DNA of 51,472 nucleotides from JBCCGR01 sp039029195 (GCA_039029195.1 JBCCGR010000032.1:1-51472), one strand, 5' to 3'. Shown: positions 24,436 through 34,016, counted from the first letter of the stretch. Numbers and translations: made by a program. The notes: generated from the sequence alone by a model not told the origin.

Positions 24436-26034
24436 TTATGCAACCTGCTTCAGTTTTTCCTCGAAACTGTTGAGGAATGCCAGAACATCCTCAGCCTTCA
24501 ATGGCTTGGCGTAGAGATAGCCCTGACCAATGGAACATCCAAGTTCCTGCAGCAGTTCCCGATTCTGCTCCAGCTCGATGCCTTCGGCGGTTGTCGGCAG
24601 ACCAAGGCTCTGACCAAGCGCTATGATGGTCTGAACGATTTTCCGACTTTCGGAGTTTGTCGCCATATCGCGAATAAAGCTCTGATCGATCTTGATCTTG
24701 TCGAACGGCAAGACCCTCAGATGATGCAAGCTGGAGAAGCCGGTGCCGAAGTCATCGATTGAAATGGTGACGCCCATCTCTTTCAACTGAGAAATGGCAT
24801 TGGAGATATCACCTGCTTCTTCAATGAATGCGTTCTCGGTAATCTCCACTTCGATGCGACGGGATTCCATTCCCGTCCGGCGAAGCACGTCAAGGAACCC
24901 GCTGAGCAGCGCTTCACTGCGTAGATCTGTGGGCGAAATATTGATCGCGAGCGAAATATCCCGAGGCCAGTTTTGCGCAGCTATACAAGCCTGCTCGAGC
25001 ACAGACAGCGTGAGGGAAGGTAGGATGCCGGATTCTTCCGCGCTTGGAATGAACGCTGCTGGCATGATGATGCCAGCGTGTGGGTGCTCCCACCTGGCCA
25101 GAACCTCGAACCCGGTGACCTTGTTTGCTTTCAGGTCAATAAACGGTTGGAAATACGGTATGATGTTCTTGTTTGCGATTGCCTGTGGCAAGTCGCCTTC
25201 CACCATCGCACGTTTTGTGATGGCGGCATCCAGATGCTCATCAAATATTGAGAAGGCATAGCGGCCACGGCTACGCGCATGATGGGTCGCGTAGTCCACT
25301 CGCTGCAAGACCTTTTCAGCGGTTGGTGGTGGTGAGATCTTATCAAGCGACGGGCTGCCAAAGATGCCAAAATTCACATGCAGTGGTATCGTGCTCGTTT
25401 CGGTGGGAACACCGGATTTGGCCAACGCAACAACAGATTCCACAATCTGATCGACCCGGAACTGAACATCATCTTCATCGTTTCCACTGACGAAGAGATA
25501 GAACATTGAAAAGTCGCCATGGGCCACAAAGTCATCTGGCGCGGCCAATGACACCAGATAGTTGGCAATTTCCATTTCCAGCTGCTGGCTGACTTCGAGG
25601 CCGCGAATGCTGCGCAGTGTGTCCAGGTTGCGAAGGTGAACGGCAAGAATTGCGAAGTGGGTGTCTTCATCGCGGACGCGAGCAGCTTCGAGCAACTCAT
25701 CGAACACCAACTGGAAGCCCAGTCGGTTCGGAAGACCGGTTGCCTGATCCGCCACTTGAAACTGTTTGAAGTTTTCTTCCACATCTCGCCGCGCTGTTGC
25801 TTCGCTGCGCGCGCGCAGCCGTTGCGTCATTGAGAAGACAGCCAGACCCACAAACATCGCGCCAAATATGGCAATCGAGTAGGTTTTTAGACCTGGATTG
25901 GAGGAAAACAGGGTTCCTGTGAGAAGGTCGACCAGTCCGAACTGGAGTTCAAAGAACAGAAAGCCGGATGCCAATCCCCCGACACCCAGAATCTCCAGCA
26001 ACTGCCGGTCGACTTTTGCAGCCCCTAGCTTCAT
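24436..26034 (-). CDS. Membrane EAL phosphodiesterase with degenerate GGDEF domain
   Basis: A 532-residue protein. Two N-terminal membrane helices (LEILGVGGLASGFLFFELQF and YSIAIFGAMFVGLAVF) precede a GGDEF-like domain in which the active-site motif reads HGDFS, so it is probably not a cyclase. The C-terminal EAL domain keeps the catalytic set: EVLARWEHP, NISPTDLRS, EITENAF, DDFGTGFSS, KIDQSFI, TTAEGIE and QGYLYAKP, so cyclic-di-GMP hydrolysis is likely. ATG 26034 is favoured (GGAAG upstream) over GTG 26073. It probably lowers local cyclic-di-GMP in response to a membrane or GTP-binding signal. It is downstream of, but separated by a terminator from, the beta-oxidation operon. Confidence 0.9.
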   Translation of the reverse strand: MKLGAAKVDRQLLEILGVGGLASGFLFFELQFGLVDLLTGTLFSSNPGLKTYSIAIFGAMFVGLAVFSMTQRLRARSEATARRDVEENFKQFQVADQATGLPNRLGFQLVFDELLEAARVRDEDTHFAILAVHLRNLDTLRSIRGLEVSQQLEMEIANYLVSLAAPDDFVAHGDFSMFYLFVSGNDEDDVQFRVDQIVESVVALAKSGVPTETSTIPLHVNFGIFGSPSLDKISPPPTAEKVLQRVDYATHHARSRGRYAFSIFDEHLDAAITKRAMVEGDLPQAIANKNIIPYFQPFIDLKANKVTGFEVLARWEHPHAGIIMPAAFIPSAEESGILPSLTLSVLEQACIAAQNWPRDISLAINISPTDLRSEALLSGFLDVLRRTGMESRRIEVEITENAFIEEAGDISNAISQLKEMGVTISIDDFGTGFSSLHHLRVLPFDKIKIDQSFIRDMATNSESRKIVQTIIALGQSLGLPTTAEGIELEQNRELLQELGCSIGQGYLYAKPLKAEDVLAFLNSFEEKLKQVA

Positions 26035-26177
26035 CGCGCGTACACTTCCACCCTCAAATCTGCACCATTTCACCGATGCAGGATGCTTATTTGCAATGTC
26101 CCGCTGCCCCAGAAGAATGGTTTACGATAAAGACCCTATTTTTCCATTAATAAGAGAGTTTGATGGCGTCGAAACAA

Positions 26178-26210
26178 AAACGGGCCGTCTTAGCGGCCCG
26201 TTTGGTTTCA
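26178..26210 (-). terminator. Rho-independent terminator of the beta-oxidation operon
   Basis: On the minus strand a GC-rich stem AAACGGGCCGC / ACGGCCCGTTT with a short loop is followed by TTTTTGTTT. It lies about 30 bp after the stop of fadJ and is the only strong hairpin between fadJ and the EAL gene, marking the end of the seven-gene operon. Confidence 0.88.
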
Positions 26211-26237
26211 TAATGCTGCCTTAGAAAAAGTGCCGAA

Positions 26238-28445
26238 TCAGGCTGCCTGTGCTTCCTGTGGCCGATAGCGCTGATAGAAGCTCTCATCCTTAGAACCCAA
26301 ATCAACCAACAGCGGCGTGGGTTCAAAATGACTGCCAAACTGTTCGGCAAGTTCCTTGGCGCGCGCTACGAATTCCGGCAATCCGATGCCATCAATCATG
26401 GAGATTGGGCCACCGGTGTAGGGTGCAAATCCGAACCCGATGATCGCTCCCACATCCGCCTCGCGAATGTCGGTCACCACGCCTTCCTCAACCGTGCGGG
26501 CAGCTTCGATTGCCATTGTGTAGAGGAACCGGTCTTTCAGATCCTGAACATCAAACTCGTCTGCCGGTTTTTGCGGGAAGTGCTCGCCAAGGTCTGGCCA
26601 AAGGTGCTTTTTGGCTGGCTTTGCCGGATATTCGTAGAAACCCTTGCCATTCTTGCGCCCAAGTCGACCCTGCTTCTCCACCATCGTCTCGGTGAGTTCC
26701 AGATAACGTGGATCGACGGCTTGCTCGCCGAGGTCCTTCGCCGTCTGGCGCATGACCTTGAGACTAAGGTCAATTGCGACCTCATCGTTGAGCGCCAGCG
26801 GCCCGACCGGCATGCCGGCCATGCGGGCGGCATTTTCGATCATTGCCGGAGGAACACCTTCCAGAAGCATGTTGTAAGCTTCGTTCATGTAGCGGAACAC
26901 GCACCGGTTGGCGAAGAAGCCGCGGCTGTCGTTCACGACAATCGGTGTCTTTTTGATCTTCAGCACGTAGTCGACCGCCATGGCGAGTGCCTTGTCGCCC
27001 GTTTCTTCACCCATGATGATCTCAACGAGCAGCATCTTGTCGACAGGCGAGAAGAAGTGAATGCCGATGAACTGCTCAGGCCGTTTTGAAGCCTTGGCGA
27101 GCGAGGTGATCGGGATCGTCGATGTGTTGGAAGCGTAGATTGATGCTTCCGGCATTGCGGCTTCCGCCTGTGCGGTGACCTTGGCCTTGACATCCGCATC
27201 CTCAAACACGGCTTCCACGATCAGGTCGGCATCCGAAAGGGTGTCATAGTCTGTTGTCGCGGTAATCTTGGAAAGCAGAGCTTCTTTGTCTTCTGCCGTT
27301 GCCCGGCGACGAGAGATCGCCTTGTCCATAAGATCGGCAGAGTAGGATTTGCCCTTGTCGGCAGCTTCCTGTGACTGATCGATAAGGACAACCTCAATGC
27401 CTGCTTTCGCAGTCACATACGCAATGCCGGCTCCCATGAAGCCAGCGCCCAAAACACCGACCTTTTTGATTTCGTTGGCCGGAACGTCAGCCGGTCGGCG
27501 CGCACCCTTGTTAAGTTCCTGCATGGACATGAAGAGCGAGCGGATCATGCTTGCCGCTTCGGTGGTCTGTAGAACATGGGCGAAGTAACGGGATTCGATC
27601 TTTAGTGCGGTATCGAATGGAACGATCAGGCCCTCGTAGACGCACTTCATGATCGCACGGGCGCCGGGATAGTTGTCGAAGGTTTCCTTGCGATAGTGGG
27701 CATTGGCCGCGGGGAAAAGCTGCGCACCGGCGGCGGAGTAGACAGGACCACCAGGCAATTTGAAGCCTTTCACGTCCCAGGGCTGCTGCGGTTTCAAACC
27801 GTCCTTTATGAGGCCTTTGGCTTTTTCAATAAGTTCGGCAGCAGGCACGACGTCATTCACAAGGCCAAGCTGTTTTGCTTTCGCGCCTGGGTGGGCCTTG
27901 CCCTGCAGCAACATCTGCAGGGCATCCTGTGTGTTGACGAGACGTGGAACGCGTTGCGTACCACCGCCACCGGGCAGGAGCCCGACCTTCACTTCCGGCA
28001 AGCCAACCCGCAGTTTCGGATTGTCGCTGGCGACGCGTGCATGACAGGCGAGTGCAATCTCGAAACAACCGCCGAGCGCTACACCATTGAGTGCTGCAAC
28101 CCATGGCTTGGAGCCGGTTTCCATTCGCCGCAGTGACGTATTGAGGCGAAATGCGCCATCAAACAGGGCCTGAATGGCAGCCTCTTTGTTTTCTGCTTCC
28201 TGCGCCTTGAACTGGCCAAGCATGGTCTGCAGCATCGTCAAATCGGCACCGGCGCCAAATGCATCCTTGCCGGACGTCAGGACGGCGCCTTTGATCGCCT
28301 CGTCGTCTTCCACCGCAGTGAAAAGAGCGTCCAATTCGTCCATCACCGATGCGTTGATGACGTTCATCGATTTGCCGGGGGAATCCCAGGTGATGAGGGC
28401 GATGCCATCGGCATCGGTTTCAATTGTGAAGTTTTTGTAGGTCAT
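26238..28445 (-). CDS. fadJ: FadJ-type multifunctional enoyl-CoA hydratase / 3-hydroxyacyl-CoA dehydrogenase
   Basis: A 735-residue fused beta-oxidation enzyme performing hydration of 2-enoyl-CoA and NAD+ oxidation of 3-hydroxyacyl-CoA. The N-terminal crotonase domain carries VALGGCFEIALACHARVA and LRVGLPEVKVGLLPGGGGTQ with the catalytic glutamates. The dehydrogenase domain begins at VGVLGAGFMGAGIAYVTAKA (Rossmann) and contains the GIHFFSPVDKMLLVEII and NRCVFRYMNEA segments. ATG 28445 begins the family N-terminus MTYKNFTIE; the frame is open further upstream. It is the last gene of the operon, 22 bp after the thiolase. Confidence 0.95.
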   Translation of the reverse strand: MTYKNFTIETDADGIALITWDSPGKSMNVINASVMDELDALFTAVEDDEAIKGAVLTSGKDAFGAGADLTMLQTMLGQFKAQEAENKEAAIQALFDGAFRLNTSLRRMETGSKPWVAALNGVALGGCFEIALACHARVASDNPKLRVGLPEVKVGLLPGGGGTQRVPRLVNTQDALQMLLQGKAHPGAKAKQLGLVNDVVPAAELIEKAKGLIKDGLKPQQPWDVKGFKLPGGPVYSAAGAQLFPAANAHYRKETFDNYPGARAIMKCVYEGLIVPFDTALKIESRYFAHVLQTTEAASMIRSLFMSMQELNKGARRPADVPANEIKKVGVLGAGFMGAGIAYVTAKAGIEVVLIDQSQEAADKGKSYSADLMDKAISRRRATAEDKEALLSKITATTDYDTLSDADLIVEAVFEDADVKAKVTAQAEAAMPEASIYASNTSTIPITSLAKASKRPEQFIGIHFFSPVDKMLLVEIIMGEETGDKALAMAVDYVLKIKKTPIVVNDSRGFFANRCVFRYMNEAYNMLLEGVPPAMIENAARMAGMPVGPLALNDEVAIDLSLKVMRQTAKDLGEQAVDPRYLELTETMVEKQGRLGRKNGKGFYEYPAKPAKKHLWPDLGEHFPQKPADEFDVQDLKDRFLYTMAIEAARTVEEGVVTDIREADVGAIIGFGFAPYTGGPISMIDGIGLPEFVARAKELAEQFGSHFEPTPLLVDLGSKDESFYQRYRPQEAQAA

Positions 28446-28467
28446 ACTGTTTGTCCGGTGTTTTCGC

Positions 28468-29676
28468 TTACACGCGTTCAATAATTGTCGCGGTGCCCAT
28501 GCCTGCACCAATGCAGAGTGTTACGAGTGCGGTGTTGAGATCGCGGCGTTCCAGCTCATCAAGAACTGTTCCCAGGATCATCGCACCGGTCGCGCCCAAT
28601 GGATGACCCATGGCAATAGCGCCGCCATTCACGTTGATGCGGTCGTGCGGAATGTCGAAGGCCTGCATGTAGCGAAGCACAACGGAAGCAAAGGCCTCGT
28701 TGAGCTCGAAGAGGTCAATATCGCCCAGTTCCATGCCAGCACGATCAAGCAGTTTTCTGGTCACATCCACCGGACCGGTGAGCATGATGCCGGGCAGGGA
28801 GCCGATATTGGCAAATGCGCGGATTTTGGCACGCGGCTTCACGCCGAGTGACTTGCCGCCTGCTTCCGATCCCATCAACACGGCTGCCGCTCCATCAACG
28901 ATACCGGACGAGTTGCCGGCATGGTGAACGTGTTTCACAGCCTCCACATCAGGATGCTCCTGGATGGCGACGTAGTTGAAGCCACCCATTTCTCCCATCA
29001 TCTCGAACGAGGCGTTGAGCGAGGCGAGAGACTGCATGTCGGTTTCCGGCCGCATGTGCTCATCATGGTCGAGAATGGTCAGGCCGTTGATGTCTTTCAC
29101 CGGCACAACGGAGTTCTCAAAGCGGTTGTCGTCCCAGGATTCCTTGGCACGCTTCTGGCTTTCGATCGCATAGGCGTCCACATCGTCGCGGGAGAAGCCG
29201 TACTTGGTGGCGATCAGGTCCGCGGAAACGCCTTGCGGGATGAAATAGCCTGGTACAGCCACCGATGGGTCCATGGGCCAGGCGCCGCCTGACATGCCAA
29301 TCCCCACTCGGCTCATCGATTCTACGCCGCCCGCGATCACAATATCATCTGCACCGGCTGCGATCTTGCCGTGAGCCATGTTGATCGCATCAAGGCCCGA
29401 GGCGCAGAATCGGTTGATCTGCATGCCTGGAACCACATTGTCATAATCGGCCTCAAAAACGGCAGCGCGAGCAATGTCGGAACCGGCCTCACCCACCGGG
29501 TCAACGCAACCGAGGATGATGTCATCGACAATTTTACTATCGTACTCGCTACGATCCCTCAGGGATGACAGAGTATGAGCGGCCAAACGGACGGCGGGCA
29601 CTTCGTGAAGTGATCCGTCTTTCTTGCCACGTCCGCGCGGTGTGCGCACATGATCATAAATATAGGTCTCAGACAT
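28468..29676 (-). CDS. fadA: Acetyl-CoA C-acyltransferase (thiolase)
   Basis: A 402-residue thiolase that cleaves 3-ketoacyl-CoA. Nucleophile C91 is in NRFCASGLDAIN, the histidine site in NVNGGAIAMGHPLGATGA and the second cysteine in LCIGAGMGTA. The ATG has AGGAG at good spacing. It is the partner of the FadJ-type protein 22 bp downstream; the pair forms the trifunctional complex. It is preceded by the glutathione S-transferase gene after 24 bp. Confidence 0.95.
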   Translation of the reverse strand: MSETYIYDHVRTPRGRGKKDGSLHEVPAVRLAAHTLSSLRDRSEYDSKIVDDIILGCVDPVGEAGSDIARAAVFEADYDNVVPGMQINRFCASGLDAINMAHGKIAAGADDIVIAGGVESMSRVGIGMSGGAWPMDPSVAVPGYFIPQGVSADLIATKYGFSRDDVDAYAIESQKRAKESWDDNRFENSVVPVKDINGLTILDHDEHMRPETDMQSLASLNASFEMMGEMGGFNYVAIQEHPDVEAVKHVHHAGNSSGIVDGAAAVLMGSEAGGKSLGVKPRAKIRAFANIGSLPGIMLTGPVDVTRKLLDRAGMELGDIDLFELNEAFASVVLRYMQAFDIPHDRINVNGGAIAMGHPLGATGAMILGTVLDELERRDLNTALVTLCIGAGMGTATIIERV

Positions 29677-29700
29677 AATGTTGCTCCTGAGCGGTCGGGG

Positions 29701-30348
29701 TTATTCGGTTGGGGTGGCAGGCAGGATATCTTCCGGCCTTTTCCAGCCCTCAAGTGACTGAATGTTGGAAAGCCAGCGCTTAATGTTGGGATAGTCGTCC
29801 CACGAAACGTTGATCTGGTCGGGCCAGAACAGGTAGCCGCACAGCGACAGGTCCGCGATAGTTGGTCGGTCGGCCGCCGCCCAATCGCGGCCATTCATGT
29901 GCTGATCAAACACTTTATATGCGCCGAGAGCTCTTGCATGCAGAAATTGCGTTTCCGGCGCATCGGGTTTCTTCATGAACAGGCTCATGAAACGGGCCGT
30001 AGCGGTGTTGGCCGTCAGTTTGTGATTGTCAAACAGGATCCAGCGCAGGATTTCATACTCTTCCTGATCGTTCTCGGGGCCAAATTCTCCGAAATGACGT
30101 GACAGATAAGTGAGAATCACGCCGGTCTGAGTGAGAACCAGATCATCCTGACCATCGCGATGATGGATGAGAACGGGAACCTCACCCATGGTGTTTTCAG
30201 CTCGAAACCCATCTGAGCGGGTTTCACCATTGAAGAAGTCCACCCAGACCGGAGTCCAGTCTGCGCCGCAAAGTTCCAGCATCAACGCTGTTTTGTAGGC
30301 GTTGCCGGATTCGACAAAACACTTCAGTGTAAATTCACTCATTGCCAT
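29701..30348 (-). CDS. Glutathione S-transferase family protein
   Basis: A 215-residue GST. The N-terminal thioredoxin-like domain has KCFVESGNAYKTALMLELCG and the MGEVPVLIHH cis-Pro loop, and the C-terminal helical domain has RWILFDNHKL and the ADRPTIADLSLCGYLFW motif. It is embedded in the beta-oxidation operon (5 bp after the thioesterase, 24 bp before the thiolase), so it probably assists lipid metabolism, for example removing reactive acyl or peroxide by-products, rather than general detoxification. AGGAAAT precedes the ATG. Confidence 0.9.
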   Translation of the reverse strand: MAMSEFTLKCFVESGNAYKTALMLELCGADWTPVWVDFFNGETRSDGFRAENTMGEVPVLIHHRDGQDDLVLTQTGVILTYLSRHFGEFGPENDQEEYEILRWILFDNHKLTANTATARFMSLFMKKPDAPETQFLHARALGAYKVFDQHMNGRDWAAADRPTIADLSLCGYLFWPDQINVSWDDYPNIKRWLSNIQSLEGWKRPEDILPATPTE

Positions 30349-30353
30349 ATTTC

Positions 30354-30782
30354 CTATGAAGACTTGCCGGCTCCGGCAAAAGGGATCAGCCGTGCACTTG
30401 TGGTGGAGCGGGCAGCCAGACGATCTTCCATATCGAACAGCTTGCTTTCCATAAACGCAACCGATTTTCCCGTCCTCGTCACCCAGGAGTGAACGGTGAT
30501 GAGTCCAAGCGGCACCGGTCGCATGAAATGGGTGTGCAAGTCGATGGAAGCCAGGCCGGATTTCATGCCCATATGAACGAAGGCGTGAAAGCCCATCGTA
30601 TCGTCCATCATGGCAGCAAGAAACCCGCCCTGGATCACGCCGTTGAAATTGATCAATTCGCGGCGCGGATTGAACGCGACTTTGGCGAACCCTGCCTCAA
30701 GATCAATTTCCTTGGGCTCCATGCCGAGGAATTGCGCACTCGGCGGTGCCATATCGGGGGTGAATTGGGTGATGTCGATCAT
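30354..30782 (-). CDS. PaaI-family hotdog thioesterase
   Basis: A 142-residue hotdog-fold acyl-CoA thioesterase. The segment FNGVIQGGFLAAMMDDTMGF is the family active-site region with the Asp/Thr pair, and IDLHTHFMRPVP is the following strand. It hydrolyses stalled acyl-CoA to recycle CoA. Its place between the second acyl-CoA dehydrogenase (35 bp) and the GST (5 bp) makes it part of the operon. Confidence 0.92.
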   Translation of the reverse strand: MIDITQFTPDMAPPSAQFLGMEPKEIDLEAGFAKVAFNPRRELINFNGVIQGGFLAAMMDDTMGFHAFVHMGMKSGLASIDLHTHFMRPVPLGLITVHSWVTRTGKSVAFMESKLFDMEDRLAARSTTSARLIPFAGAGKSS

Positions 30783-30817
30783 AAGCCCTCAGCTCCAACT
30801 ACCATTGGTGAGTGATC

Positions 30818-31984
30818 TCACAAGCTCCGTGCGATCAGCACTTTCATGATCTCATTGGTGCCGCCATAGATGCGCTGCACGCGGGCATCGCGGAACATGC
30901 GGGCAATCGGATATTCATTCATGAAACCGTAGCCGCCGTGAAGCTGCACGCATTCGTCCATCACCTTGCACTGCAAATCGGTCAGCCAGAGCTTCGCCAT
31001 TGAAGCCGTTGTCGGATCGAGCCCGCCTTCAAGGTGCTTTGCGACACAATCGTTGATGAACACCCGGCCCACCGTGGCGTCCGTTTTCAGTTCGGCCAAT
31101 TTGAATTGGGTGTTCTGGAAGTCGATGACCGCCTTCTTGAACGCCTTGCGCTCTTTCACATAATCGATGGTGATCGCCAGTGCTTTCTCGATAGCGCAGA
31201 TCGCCTGATTGGCAATCAGCAAGCGCTCCTGAGGGAGTTGTTCCATCAACTGAATGAAGCCCTGGCCTTCTTCCGGCCCAAGCAGGTTCGACGTTGGAAT
31301 ACGCACATTGTCGAAGAAAAGCTCCGACGTGTCGTTTGATTTCAGGCCGACCTTGTCGAGGTTGCGGCCGCGTTTGAAGCCCTCAACTTCATCGGTTTCA
31401 ATCACCATTAGCGACGTGCCTCTGGCGCCCTGTGATGGATCGGTTTTGGTCACCAAAACGATGATGTTGGCGTGTTGGCCATTGGTGATGAAGGTTTTTG
31501 ATCCGTTGATCAGATAGTGGTTGCCATCTTTAACGGCCGAGGTTTTTACACCCTGAAGATCAGAACCAGCGCCCGGTTCAGTCATGGCTATGGCACCGAT
31601 CAGTTCGCCGGTAGCCATTTTGGGCAGCCACTTTTGTTTTTGTTCTTCTGAACCGTAATGAAGGATATAGGGCGCAACGATGGAGTTGTGGAGCGCCAGA
31701 CCAAAGCCATCAACACCCTGGTGGCCTATGGCATCGGTGATGACTGACTCGTGGGCGTAGGTTCCGCCGCCGCCGCCAAATTCCTCCGGCATGGAGGCGC
31801 ACAATAGTCCCGCTTCACCGGCTTTTTCCCAGATCTCGCGGTCGACCATCTCCTGTTTTTCAAACCGCCCATAATGCGGCGCAACTTCTGCCTCGAAAAA
31901 CCGGTTGGCCATATCTTCGAGCATGGAGACGTCTTCGGTCTTCCACTCCGGTTCAGCGACCTGCAATGCATCGGCTGCTTGCAA
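30818..31984 (-). CDS. Acyl-CoA dehydrogenase, long-chain type
   Basis: A 388-residue acyl-CoA dehydrogenase. The middle domain shows AMTEPGAGSDLQGV and GSKTFITNGQHANIIVLVT, and the C-terminal domain ends ARMFRDARVQRIYGGTNEI. Two acidic positions are available: E in QLPQERLLIANQAI and E in YGGTNEI. The start codon is probably TTG 31984, since a perfect AGGAGG (31993-31998) lies exactly eight bases before it; GTG 32011, which overlaps the TGA of the preceding gene, is the alternative. It is the third gene of the operon. Confidence 0.93.
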   Translation of the reverse strand: MQAADALQVAEPEWKTEDVSMLEDMANRFFEAEVAPHYGRFEKQEMVDREIWEKAGEAGLLCASMPEEFGGGGGTYAHESVITDAIGHQGVDGFGLALHNSIVAPYILHYGSEEQKQKWLPKMATGELIGAIAMTEPGAGSDLQGVKTSAVKDGNHYLINGSKTFITNGQHANIIVLVTKTDPSQGARGTSLMVIETDEVEGFKRGRNLDKVGLKSNDTSELFFDNVRIPTSNLLGPEEGQGFIQLMEQLPQERLLIANQAICAIEKALAITIDYVKERKAFKKAVIDFQNTQFKLAELKTDATVGRVFINDCVAKHLEGGLDPTTASMAKLWLTDLQCKVMDECVQLHGGYGFMNEYPIARMFRDARVQRIYGGTNEIMKVLIARSL

Positions 31985-32007
31985 TTTAGAGCCCTCCTCT
32001 GGCCCCC

Positions 32008-32217
32008 TCACTCAGGGCGACTATACTCATCGATAAAGTCGGTAAAGGTCTGATCCAGCTTCTTCGGATCGGCATAATTGTCCAGGTTTTCCAGCAAAAC
32101 CGTCAGAATGTAGTTGTTCGACAGGCCGGTCTTTGCTGAAATTTGACGCAGTCGCGCATAGGCTTCCTCCGTCATGGCGGCATTAAACCGCTTGGGCAGG
32201 GGAAGCCGTTTTGCCAC
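32008..32217 (-). CDS. Small ribbon-helix-helix-like protein in the beta-oxidation operon
   Basis: A 69-residue reading frame in the gap between the two acyl-CoA dehydrogenase genes. RFNAAMTEEAYARLRQISAK followed by TGLSNNYILTVLLENLDNY matches a beta strand, helix, turn, helix layout of Arc/CopG-type ribbon-helix-helix DNA-binding proteins. The tail DPKKLDQTFTDFIDEYSR is acidic. Its start GTG 32217 lies two bases after the stop of the previous gene and its stop overlaps the possible start of the next, so it is translated as part of the operon; ATG 32175 is an alternative start. It may be a DNA-binding cofactor or only a structural small protein; no function is known. Confidence 0.72.
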   Translation of the reverse strand: MAKRLPLPKRFNAAMTEEAYARLRQISAKTGLSNNYILTVLLENLDNYADPKKLDQTFTDFIDEYSRPE

Positions 32218-32219
32218 GG

Positions 32220-34016
32220 TTAAAACGCGTCCGCAGAAAGTTCCATCATGCTGTCGCACCCTGCTGAGATGCGTGCCAGATGGGCGGCGCATTCCGGCAT
32301 GACCCGTTGCATGAAGTAACGCCCGGTGACGAGCTTTTCTTGATAAAAAGCGGCCTTGCCGTTCGGGCCGGCAGCAAGCTGCTCGTTCGAGGCTTTCGCC
32401 ATGCGCGCCCACATATAGCCAAGTGAAACCAGTCCGAACAAATGCATGTAGTCGGTGGATGCTGCACCAGCATTGTCGGGTTTCTGCATAGCATTCTGCA
32501 TCAGCCACATTGTAGCCTCCTGCAGTTGGGAAAGCGCGTCTGAAAGCGGCTTCACAAACTCAGTTAGCTTTTCATCTTCTTTGTTCGCAGAAAGGAAGGA
32601 GCCGATTTCTTTGAACCATGCCTGAACTGCTCGCCCACCGTTTGCCGGTAGCTTGCGGCCCACGAGGTCAAGTGCCTGAATGCCATTGGCCCCCTCGTAA
32701 ATCTGGGTGATGCGGGCATCACGTACAAACTGCTCCATGCCCCATTCGCCGATATAGCCGTGGCCGCCGAAAACCTGCTGAGCCGCAACCGTGTTATCGA
32801 ACCCTTTGTCGGTGAGAACGCCCTTCACCACTGGCGTGATCAACTCCATAAAGTCGTCCGCGGTCTGACGATCTTCATCGTCCGTGGATTTGTGCGTGAT
32901 GTCGGCATTGATTGCGGTGAGCAAGATTAGGGCACGGGCTGCTTCGTTGAAGCTCTTGATGTTCATCAATGCGCGACGGATGTCGGGATGCACGATAATC
33001 GGATCCGCCTTGGCGTCCGGGTCCTTCACGCCGGAAATTGAGCGTCCCTGACGACGTTCACGCGCATAGTCGACTGCATTCTGATAGGCGACTTCGGAAA
33101 TCGAAAGACCCTGAACGCCCACGCCAAGTCGCGCTTCGTTCATCATGACGAACATGGCGTTCAGGCCCTTGTTTTCGGTACCTACCAGCCAGCCGCGTGC
33201 ATTGTCATAGTTCAGAACGCAGGTCGAATTGCCGTGAATTCCCATCTTTTCTTCGATGGAACCGCATGAAACGCCGTTGGCATCACCCACATTGTTGTCA
33301 GCGTCCACCTCGTTGCGTGGAACCAGAAACAGTGAGATTCCCTTGGTGCCTTCAGGCGCACCTTCGATGCGGGCAAGTACGAGATGGATGATGTTTTCGG
33401 TCAGATCGTGCTCACCTGCGGAAATGAAAATCTTCTGACCCGAGATGCGATAGGTGCCGTCATCTTGCGGTACGGCTTTGGTGCGCAGAAGGCCAAGGTC
33501 AGTGCCGCAATGGGGTTCGGTCAGATTCATGGTTCCGGTCCATTTGCCGGAAATCATGTTTGGCAGGTATTTCTGCTTCAGCTCGTCACTACCGTGGGTG
33601 TAGAGCGCAGCCGCTGCACCTCCGGTGAGGCCTGGATACATGCCAAAGGCCATGTTTGCGCTCGACATATATTCCGCCACGATCATTGCCAATGTTGCTG
33701 GCAATCCCTGTCCGCCATATTCGGGATCGAACATCAGTGAGCCCCAGCCCGCTTCGGCATAGGCGTCATAGGCATCCTTGAAGCCCGTGGGCGTGGTCAC
33801 CGATCCATCATCGTGGCGGGTGCAACCCTCTTTGTCACCAACGGCATTGAGGGGTTGAAGCACTTCCTGAGAGAACTTTGCAGCTTCGTTGAGGATTGCC
33901 TCAACGAGGTCAGGTGTTGCTTCTTCAAATCCTGGAAGATTGTTGAAGCGGTCAAAGCCGAATACGTCGTTGAGTACGAACAGGCTGTCTTCTACGGGGG
34001 CGGTATAGGTGGGCAT
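32220..34016 (-). CDS. Acyl-CoA dehydrogenase, long type with C-terminal extra domain
   Basis: A 598-residue FadE-like protein, the first structural gene of the operon. After an N-terminal extension it contains LMFDPEYGGQGLPA, MNLTEPHCGTDLGLLRTKAV, GQKIFISAGEHDLTENI and the FAD/acyl-CoA site VFGGHGYIGEWGMEQFVRDA followed by ITQIYEGANGIQ with the catalytic glutamate. The last 120 residues form the extra helical domain of 600-residue acyl-CoA dehydrogenases. ATG 34016 follows CAGGAGAG; the frame is open to 34196, but that part reads through the palindrome region and is not protein-like. Expression is probably controlled by the palindrome at 34199. Confidence 0.94.
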   Translation of the reverse strand: MPTYTAPVEDSLFVLNDVFGFDRFNNLPGFEEATPDLVEAILNEAAKFSQEVLQPLNAVGDKEGCTRHDDGSVTTPTGFKDAYDAYAEAGWGSLMFDPEYGGQGLPATLAMIVAEYMSSANMAFGMYPGLTGGAAAALYTHGSDELKQKYLPNMISGKWTGTMNLTEPHCGTDLGLLRTKAVPQDDGTYRISGQKIFISAGEHDLTENIIHLVLARIEGAPEGTKGISLFLVPRNEVDADNNVGDANGVSCGSIEEKMGIHGNSTCVLNYDNARGWLVGTENKGLNAMFVMMNEARLGVGVQGLSISEVAYQNAVDYARERRQGRSISGVKDPDAKADPIIVHPDIRRALMNIKSFNEAARALILLTAINADITHKSTDDEDRQTADDFMELITPVVKGVLTDKGFDNTVAAQQVFGGHGYIGEWGMEQFVRDARITQIYEGANGIQALDLVGRKLPANGGRAVQAWFKEIGSFLSANKEDEKLTEFVKPLSDALSQLQEATMWLMQNAMQKPDNAGAASTDYMHLFGLVSLGYMWARMAKASNEQLAAGPNGKAAFYQEKLVTGRYFMQRVMPECAAHLARISAGCDSMMELSADAF

